Assembly: GCA_963761905.1 (NCBI GenBank)
Contig: CAVXIQ010000006.1
Location: forward strand, 248,001-312,000
Source of the DNA: Gaiellasilicea sp963761905
Lineage (GTDB): Bacteria > Actinomycetota > Thermoleophilia > Gaiellales > Gaiellaceae
DNA: 64,000 nt
Direction of reading: 5' to 3'
Part shown: piece after piece, positions 58,848 through 64,000 of the stretch
Layout: each line of letters begins with the position of its first letter
Numbering within the stretch: position 1 is the stretch's first letter
The notes under the pieces: model-generated
Seen by the model: the letters and a program-made list of their open reading frames with translations, nothing else
Database searches by the model: none
What the model was told of the DNA's origin: nothing
Program-made: the position numbers and the translations under genes

Positions 58848-60617
58848 CTAGGGACTCGGGGTGACGACCATGGCGCTGCCTCCGCCGCGCCGGACCGGCT
58901 CGGCAGCGGCGAGCAGTCGGCCGGCACCCAGAAACTCGATCCCGGTCGCAGCGCCGATCTCCGGATTTCGCGTGAACACGTGCCCTCTCGCCCCGAGAGC
59001 CGTCGCCTCGGCAGTCCCGAAGAAGCCGGGCTCGGCCTGCGTCGCCGCCGTGTTCCGCTGAGTCAGCCGGGGATCGGCGATCGCCTGCGGCAGCGTCATC
59101 CCCAGATCGAGCCGGTCGATCAGGATCTGGAGGACGGTCGTGATGATCGTCGAGCCTCCCGGCGAGCCGACGGCCAGCAGTGGAGCGCCGTTGCGAAGCA
59201 CGATCGTCGGAGCCATCGAGCTGCGCGGCCGCTTGCTGCCCTCGACCCGGTTCGGGTGGGTCAGGGAGTCGTAGTTGAAGTCGGTCAGCTCGTTGTTCGC
59301 GAGGAAGCCCCAGCCGGGAACGACGAGCCCTGCACCGCCCGTGGACTCGATCGTGAACGTGTACGAGACGACGTTTCCGTGACGGTCGGCGGTCGTGAGA
59401 TGCGTCGTCGTTCCAGCTCGCGTCTCGCTCGACGACGCCTGGACGCTCGCGCCGCCCCCGTTGAACGGATACGGATTGCCGGGAGCGACGGGGCTCGTCG
59501 CGGCGACTCCCGTGATCAGCGCCCGCCGGGTCGCCGCGAAGCCGTCCGAGAGCAGACCGGTCAGCGGCACGTCGAAGTACGCGGGATCCGCGAGATAGGC
59601 GCCGCGGTCGGCGAAGGAGTAACGAGACGCCTCGAGGTAGTAGTGCAGCGCCGCCTCGCGCGAGAGCGTCGAGAGCGGATAGCCCTCGAGGATGTTCAGC
59701 GCTTCCCCCACCGTCGAGCCGCCGCTCGAGGGCGGGCCCATCCCGTAGACGTCGAGCCCGCGATAGCCGACCCGAGCCGGCGCCCGTTCGGGCGCGGTGT
59801 AGCCGTGCAGGTCTCGCATCGTCATGAGTCCCGGCCGCCACCTGTGGTTGGCGGTCGGCGAGACGGGTGGGTTCCGAACCGTCTTGACGAGCGCATCCGC
59901 CACTGCGCCGCGATAGAAGCCCTTCGCCCCGAGGTGCGCGATCCGCGCGTAGGTGCGAGCGAGATCCGGGTTGCGGAAGACGGTGCCGACATCGCGCGGC
60001 GTCCCGTCCGGATCGAGGTAGAGCGCCGCCGATGCGGGGATGTCGTCGAACCAGTCGACGTTTGCCTGCGTCTGGTCGAAGAACGTCTGATCGACGACGA
60101 ATCCTTCGCGGGCAACTCGGATCCCCTGGGCAAGCGCGGCCGCCAGCGAGATCGTGCCGTAGCGCTCCAGCGCCTCGTCCCACGTCTCGACGGTTCCCGG
60201 CACTCCCACGGAGAGACCGCTGTAGCGCGCCTCGTTGAACGGGAGCGGGCTGCCGTTCTCCCAGAAGGAGTCGGGTCGCATCGCAGCCGGGGCGCTCTCG
60301 CGGCCGTCGATCGTCGTGACGCTGCGGTCGCTCGCTTTGTAGATGACCATGAAGCCGCCGCCGCCGATCCCACACGAGAACGGCTCGGTGACTCCGAGCA
60401 CCGCCGCGGCGGTTACGGCTGCATCGACGGCGTTGCCGCCGGCGCGCAGCGTCTCGATCGCGGCCTCAGTCGCGAGCGTCTCGACCGTCGCGGCCGCTCC
60501 GCCCGTTCCGATCGCGGTTGCCGAGCCGGGGCCGGCCACGGCGCCAACTCGAGCCGCAAGCGCGGCCACCCCCAGGACGAGCACGACGACGAGTGAGCGA
60601 AGCAGACGGCGACGCAT
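58848..60617 (-). CDS. ggt: Gamma-glutamyltransferase
   Basis: Hydrolyses or transfers gamma-glutamyl groups; exported (residues 1-28 are a signal peptide). 589 residues, Ntn-hydrolase. The autoproteolysis site and nucleophile Thr lie in TTTHLTTADRHGNVV; substrate-binding segments are EPFSCGIGGGGFMVIY, RPRSSMAPTIVLRNG and VGSPGGSTIITTVLQ. It matures to large and small subunits. GGAGAGGGG upstream of the ATG. The deposited frame is intact. Confidence 0.95.
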   Translation of the reverse strand: MRRRLLRSLVVVLVLGVAALAARVGAVAGPGSATAIGTGGAAATVETLATEAAIETLRAGGNAVDAAVTAAAVLGVTEPFSCGIGGGGFMVIYKASDRSVTTIDGRESAPAAMRPDSFWENGSPLPFNEARYSGLSVGVPGTVETWDEALERYGTISLAAALAQGIRVAREGFVVDQTFFDQTQANVDWFDDIPASAALYLDPDGTPRDVGTVFRNPDLARTYARIAHLGAKGFYRGAVADALVKTVRNPPVSPTANHRWRPGLMTMRDLHGYTAPERAPARVGYRGLDVYGMGPPSSGGSTVGEALNILEGYPLSTLSREAALHYYLEASRYSFADRGAYLADPAYFDVPLTGLLSDGFAATRRALITGVAATSPVAPGNPYPFNGGGASVQASSSETRAGTTTHLTTADRHGNVVSYTFTIESTGGAGLVVPGWGFLANNELTDFNYDSLTHPNRVEGSKRPRSSMAPTIVLRNGAPLLAVGSPGGSTIITTVLQILIDRLDLGMTLPQAIADPRLTQRNTAATQAEPGFFGTAEATALGARGHVFTRNPEIGAATGIEFLGAGRLLAAAEPVRRGGGSAMVVTPSP

Positions 60618-60688
60618 GATTCCCCTCTCCTCGGTGTCGGAGCGAATCTACTCCTCCACTGGGAACTTTGCCGTGGGCCAGCGGGTGC

Positions 60689-62482
60689 TCAGCGACTGCG
60701 GGCCGACGCAAGCGCCGGAATCGCGACCTGCTGCGGCCGCGTCGAAACAGCCTCGGAACCCTGGGAATCGTCTGCGATCAGCCCTGCGGGAACATCCTCG
60801 AGCACGTCCGTCAGCGCGGTCACGCAGCGACCGTCGAACTGGACGTCGGTGTGCGCCCGCAGCTCCTCGAGAGCCTCGGGGACCGTCAAGCTCTCGCGAT
60901 ACGGCCGCGTCCCCGTCATCGCCTCGAACGCATCCGCGACGGCGATGATCCGCGACTCGAGCGGAATCTGGTCGGACTTGAGCCCGTTCGGATACCCGGC
61001 TCCGTCGACGCGCTCGTGGTGGTGCAGGACCCAGACCGCCTCGGTCGGCAACTCTGCCGAGAGCAGGATTCCGTGCCCGATCGAGACGTGCTCCTTCATC
61101 TCGTGCTCCTCGTCCAACCTGAGCGCGGCCGGCTTGTGGAGGATCGAGTCCGAGACGCCGATCTTCCCGACATCGTGCAGAAGCCCGGCGAGCCGGAGCC
61201 GCTCGAGCCCCTCGCCGTCGATTCGGAGCACCTTCCCGATCGCGACAGCGATCTCGGCGACCGTCTCCGAATGACTGCGCGTGCCGGCGTCCTTGGCGTC
61301 GACCGCACGGGCGAGCGCGGCGGCCAGCGTTCGCTGGTGGTGGGACGGCGTCGCCGCCTCCGCCTCGCTCGATCCGGTCAGCCCGGGGTGGTAGGTGAGC
61401 GCGGTCAGCTTCGTGCGCTTGGCCTCGTAGAGAGCGACGTCGGCCTGGTGAATCAAAAGGTGGCGCGCCTCGGTCCCCGTCGACTCGGTCAGCCCGATGC
61501 TCAGAGCTCGCCGCCCGAACGCCTCCCGTGTGTACCGGTCGATCCTGTTCGCGAGCGCGAGCGCGTTCCAGTTGCGACTGCCTGGAAGCAGGATCATGAA
61601 CTCGTCGCCGCCGGTGCGATAGACCGTTCCCTCGCGTCCCGTCGCCGCGCGCGCGATCTCGCAGACGCGGCGGATATAGACGTCGCCGGCCTGATGTCCC
61701 TGGCTGTCGTTGATCTGCTTCAGCCCGTCCAGGTCGATCGCCATCAGCGCGAAAACGGAGCCCGTCTGCGCGCGACGCTGCACCGCGAGCGAAAGATCGT
61801 GATGAAAGGCGCGGTGGTTTCCGAGCCCGGTCAGGTTGTCCGTGCGGGCCTCCACCTCGAGGCGCTCGAGCTCGACGTCCCGCTGAGCCGGCTTGGGCTC
61901 GCGCCCGCTGCGCATGACGAGCGCGGAACCGAACAGGGCAAGGATCCCGACCAGAACCATCGCCACGATCTGGAAGCTGTCGAGGAGCAGCGAGGGCGAT
62001 GCTTCCATGACGCTGCTCTGGCGCTCCCGGAGGGCCGCCTCGGCGGTCGCCTCGACCGAGGCCAGCTCGAGCTGCGCCTGCCGGGCCGTCGCCGCCGTAC
62101 CTCCTTCCGTGTCGCCGACCGAGGCCGCAGCGTGACGCGAGGCCATTCGATAGGAGACGGTGAGCGCCGCCGCGGTCGCCACCTCGGCGCCACTCGAGCG
62201 GGAACGCAGATCGTCGAGCGATTCCTGCGCCATCCGGCTCAACGACGTGATTGCCGCCTTCGTCGTTCGCGCTCGCCTGGAGGAGGCGAGAAGAAAGCGC
62301 TGCCGATCGGCCACCCGCGCCACGTCCGCGTACGCCCTGGCCTCGTGGACGCGGACCGCGTCCTCACGACGCTCGCGGACGCTGCCGATCGTGGCGACGA
62401 CCGCGAGCACGGACACGGTGAGCGCGCAGACGACGAGGAGCGCCCTCGTCGCAGGGGTGAACGTCAGCATCTTCGACCGCAC
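60689..62482 (-). CDS. Membrane GGDEF-HD-GYP signalling protein
   Basis: 597 residues. Two membrane segments (residues 13-35 and 171-190) flank a sensor region of about 135. GGDEF domain about 212-370 with active-site TGGDEFMILL; no I-site RxxD before it. HD-GYP-type domain about 390-560: LAGLLHDVGKIGV and VLHHHERVDGAGYPNG, with ADAFEAMTGTRPYRESL. So both synthesis and breakdown of c-di-GMP (or a related signal) are possible in one protein. GTG 62482; ATG 62470 is an alternative. Confidence 0.9.
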   Translation of the reverse strand: MRSKMLTFTPATRALLVVCALTVSVLAVVATIGSVRERREDAVRVHEARAYADVARVADRQRFLLASSRRARTTKAAITSLSRMAQESLDDLRSRSSGAEVATAAALTVSYRMASRHAAASVGDTEGGTAATARQAQLELASVEATAEAALRERQSSVMEASPSLLLDSFQIVAMVLVGILALFGSALVMRSGREPKPAQRDVELERLEVEARTDNLTGLGNHRAFHHDLSLAVQRRAQTGSVFALMAIDLDGLKQINDSQGHQAGDVYIRRVCEIARAATGREGTVYRTGGDEFMILLPGSRNWNALALANRIDRYTREAFGRRALSIGLTESTGTEARHLLIHQADVALYEAKRTKLTALTYHPGLTGSSEAEAATPSHHQRTLAAALARAVDAKDAGTRSHSETVAEIAVAIGKVLRIDGEGLERLRLAGLLHDVGKIGVSDSILHKPAALRLDEEHEMKEHVSIGHGILLSAELPTEAVWVLHHHERVDGAGYPNGLKSDQIPLESRIIAVADAFEAMTGTRPYRESLTVPEALEELRAHTDVQFDGRCVTALTDVLEDVPAGLIADDSQGSEAVSTRPQQVAIPALASARSR

Positions 62483-62569
62483 GAGTCACGTTCTCGCGGA
62501 CCGGCGGAGCTTCACGTCTCCCCCGAAGGAAGGTTGACGGGCGCGCTTGACCGCCCCCGGCCGGAGGGG

Positions 62570-62947
62570 TCAGCAGCCGTTGCCGGGAGCGACGGCTCCG
62601 CCGCGATCCCGGTAGCTGAAGGTCCGGCCCGCGACCTCGATCTGGACGCAGAAGCTGGTTTGACCCGCGTCTGCGATCTCGAGCGCCGGCGAGAGGCCGG
62701 CGTCGTACTCGGCCCGGAGCACGTCGGCCGTCATCCCCTGGTAGGTCGAATTATCGACGTAGTAGGCGTTCGCGGCGTACAGGGCGGGCTTGAGGCTGCT
62801 CTCCGCGGTCGCGGCGGCGGCACTCGCGGTGATCGGGGTGGTCAGCTCGTCGTCCGCGTCGCGCTTCACCTTGCTGCCGAGGACGTACGCACCCGTGGCG
62901 AGGACACCGACCGCCATGCAGACGAGCAGGATGTTCAGAAAGCGCAT
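62570..62947 (-). CDS. Type IV pilin-like protein
   Basis: 125 residues with one N-terminal membrane helix (FLNILLVCMAVGVLATGAYV). The second half reads YYVDNSTYQGMTADVLRAEY, then SFCVQIEVAGRTFSYRDRGG and NGC, a pilin-tail pattern with two Cys that would form a disulphide. The usual prepilin peptidase site (G-F-x4-E) is not obvious. Neighbouring genes encode c-di-GMP signalling proteins. Confidence 0.6.
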   Translation of the reverse strand: MRFLNILLVCMAVGVLATGAYVLGSKVKRDADDELTTPITASAAAATAESSLKPALYAANAYYVDNSTYQGMTADVLRAEYDAGLSPALEIADAGQTSFCVQIEVAGRTFSYRDRGGAVAPGNGC

Positions 62948-62972
62948 GGGTGCCCGCGGTCCGCCTCGGCGG

Positions 62973-63059
62973 CTAGCGGCCCGCCCTGCGTTGCCTGAGC
63001 AGGAAGAGGAGGATCGCCACGAGGATCAGAACCACGACGATCGTGATGGTGGTCGACAC
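62973..63059 (-). CDS. Tiny single-span membrane peptide (28 aa)
   Basis: Not found by length filters. GTG at 63057-63059 is preceded by AAGGAGG with a 6-nt spacer. Reads MSTTITIVVVLILVAILLFL, then LRQRRAGR and stop: one membrane helix with a positive tail. The ribosome binding site is the best in this part of the window, so it is probably translated. Function unknown. Confidence 0.6.
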   Translation of the reverse strand: MSTTITIVVVLILVAILLFLLRQRRAGR

Positions 63060-63145
63060 GAGAGGCCTCCTTGCCTAGGGATCGGTCGACCAGCCCTTCG
63101 TGCTCGCCGCCGCGAATCATCCTTCGCGCGCAGAAGCGCCGCGTC

Positions 63146-63400
63146 CTACTCCTCGCCCTTGGTGCGCTCGAGCCGAAGCGAGCTGCGTCGGGCACGAAGC
63201 GCATCGATCTCCACGTGCAGCTCCTGGCGCTCCTTCGAGAGCTCCCGCTCCCGCTCCTCCGTCGACTCGTTGGGAAAGCTGGCAAGCCGTTCGTGCAGCT
63301 TCCGGCGCAGCTTCGACACCTCCCGCTCCCGCTCCTCGAGCTGGGCCAGCCGATCGTCCAGCGCACTCTCCTCCGGCGCTCTCTCCTCTTGCTCGCTCAC
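63146..63400 (-). CDS. Small coiled-coil protein
   Basis: 84 residues from GTG 63400: DDRLAQLEEREREVSKLRRK and ELSKERQELHVEIDALRARR form a continuous heptad pattern, strongly charged. No family. The start overlaps a palindrome (63398-63413). Located between the tiny membrane peptide and an HD-GYP gene in the same direction. Confidence 0.6.
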   Translation of the reverse strand: MSEQEERAPEESALDDRLAQLEEREREVSKLRRKLHERLASFPNESTEERERELSKERQELHVEIDALRARRSSLRLERTKGEE

Positions 63401-63413
63401 GCTCGTAAGCGTG
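63398..63413. repeat. Palindrome across the start of the coiled-coil gene
   Basis: CACGCT-CGTA-AGCGTG, 6-bp arms. It covers the GTG start and could act as an operator or block ribosome entry; no T-run. Confidence 0.35.
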
Positions 63414-63425
63414 GCAGGTTGCGCG

Positions 63426-64000
63426 TCAGCGCGCCAGTCCGTTCCGCGCGGCCGCGTCGAGCTCGACGAGCCGGCGGACACAGTCGGCATCGAACTGACT
63501 CCCCGCGCAGTCGACGATCTCGGCGAGGGCGTCCGCGGGCGGGCGCGCTGCCGAATAGGGACGGGCGGCGACGAGTGCCTCGTACGCGTCGGCCACGGCG
63601 ACGATCCGCGCCGGGAGCGGGATCTCCAGGCCGCGAAGCCCGTCCGGGTACCCGGCGCCGTCGACCCGCTCGTGATGCCAGCGGATCACCGACCTGACGA
63701 CCGGATGCCGAACGAGCGGCGAGACGAGCAGGTCACCGCGCGCCGGATGAGTTCGGACGAGCGTCCATTCGGCGCTCGTGAGCACGCCTGGCGTCTCGAG
63801 CACCGCGGCGGGCACCGTCAGCTTGCCGATGTCGTGGAGCGTCGCCCCCACCGCGATCGCGACCAGGTCCTCGCGGGCGAGCGTGAATCCGCTCGCGATC
63901 CGCAACGCGAGCCGGGCGACGTTCCGCGCGTGCGTCTGCCCTTCGAAGTCGTGGGCGAAGTAGCGCCGGGCCAGCGTTCCCAGCTGATCGGGCTCGCTCG
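63426..64000 (-). CDS. HD-GYP domain protein (partial, runs off right edge)
   Basis: The last 190 residues of an HD-GYP phosphodiesterase-like protein; the frame is open at base 64000. HARNVARLALRIA leads to GATLHDIGKLTVPA, then RTHPARGDLLVSP, RWHHERVDGAGYPDG and VADAYEALVAARPYS. HD and the GYP-like motif are present. The upstream sensor part is outside the window. Second such protein within 3 kb. Confidence 0.88.
   Translation of the reverse strand, partial: SEPDQLGTLARRYFAHDFEGQTHARNVARLALRIASGFTLAREDLVAIAVGATLHDIGKLTVPAAVLETPGVLTSAEWTLVRTHPARGDLLVSPLVRHPVVRSVIRWHHERVDGAGYPDGLRGLEIPLPARIVAVADAYEALVAARPYSAARPPADALAEIVDCAGSQFDADCVRRLVELDAAARNGLAR

Noticed and set aside
63966..63978. GGGCCAGCGTTC in the HD-GYP gene at the right edge, and a similar CGGCCAGCGTTCG near 61320
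   Set aside because: Both are inside conserved coding sequence, lack the GGGAATG part and are probably chance matches to the repeat.

Overview
The window comes from a high-G+C actinobacterial chromosome, most likely a soil or subsurface Thermoleophilia lineage (Gaiellales/Solirubrobacterales-like). This assignment is inference from gene content and style, not from a marker gene. Supporting signs are frequent GTG/TTG starts, many apparently leaderless genes (TANNNT 6-8 bp before the start codon), a SigR/RsrA-type sigma/anti-sigma pair, an MscR-like dehydrogenase with its MBL-fold partner, F420-type oxidoreductases, and ATGA/GTGA gene overlaps. No rRNA, tRNA, CRISPR, insertion sequence or integrase was seen.

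Layout. 0-8 kb: a partial XRE-TPR regulator, an acyl-CoA synthetase/SDR pair, a broken thioesterase, NAD+ synthase, an ArsR/SRPBCC pair with its operator, NUDIX hydrolase and Mug glycosylase. 8-12 kb: a four-gene operon (class V aminotransferase, epimerase-like, Zn-ADH, MBL-fold hydrolase), then a SIS isomerase. 12.9-21 kb: M16 peptidase, cell-wall enzymes (M15 carboxypeptidase, L,D-transpeptidase, beta-lactamase fold), a PGM1-like ATP-grasp ligase, a BBE-type flavoenzyme. 20.6-30.3 kb: an accessory-looking stretch of single, mixed-orientation genes (cupins, RibD-like reductase, peptidase E-cupin fusion, GNATs, methyltransferase, small membrane proteins). Between 25.06 and 30.35 kb every one of eight consecutive intergenic intervals carries a copy of the same ~35-bp repeat, all in the same orientation, as in a cassette array.

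30.3-42.5 kb: acetyl-CoA synthetase, Xaa-Pro peptidase, M32 carboxypeptidase, then a molybdenum hydroxylase cluster (amidohydrolase, Fe-S, Mo and FAD subunits, a nearby cytidylyltransferase-like gene), a lipoprotein cyclophilin and the sigR/rsrA-like pair. 42.5-50.5 kb: a double-ATPase/FtsX-type exporter, GCS2 ligase, HtrA protease and a Grx4-BolA pair. 50.5-64 kb: F420 oxidoreductase, aconitase, PfkB kinase, PhzF, SixA, ABC-2 exporter, gamma-glutamyltransferase, and a signalling group (GGDEF/HD-GYP, pilin-like protein, tiny membrane peptide, second HD-GYP).

Three patterns cut across the window. (1) A short palindrome with core GTGTTG-nnn-CAACAC sits in the same reading frame in interdomain linkers of nadE and a double-ABC protein and in the signal peptide of the M15 peptidase, with base-pair covariation. 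(2) The 25-30 kb intergenic repeat family. (3) About ten genes carry a single-base frameshift whose correction restores family length; this looks more like uncorrected assembly indels than true gene decay.
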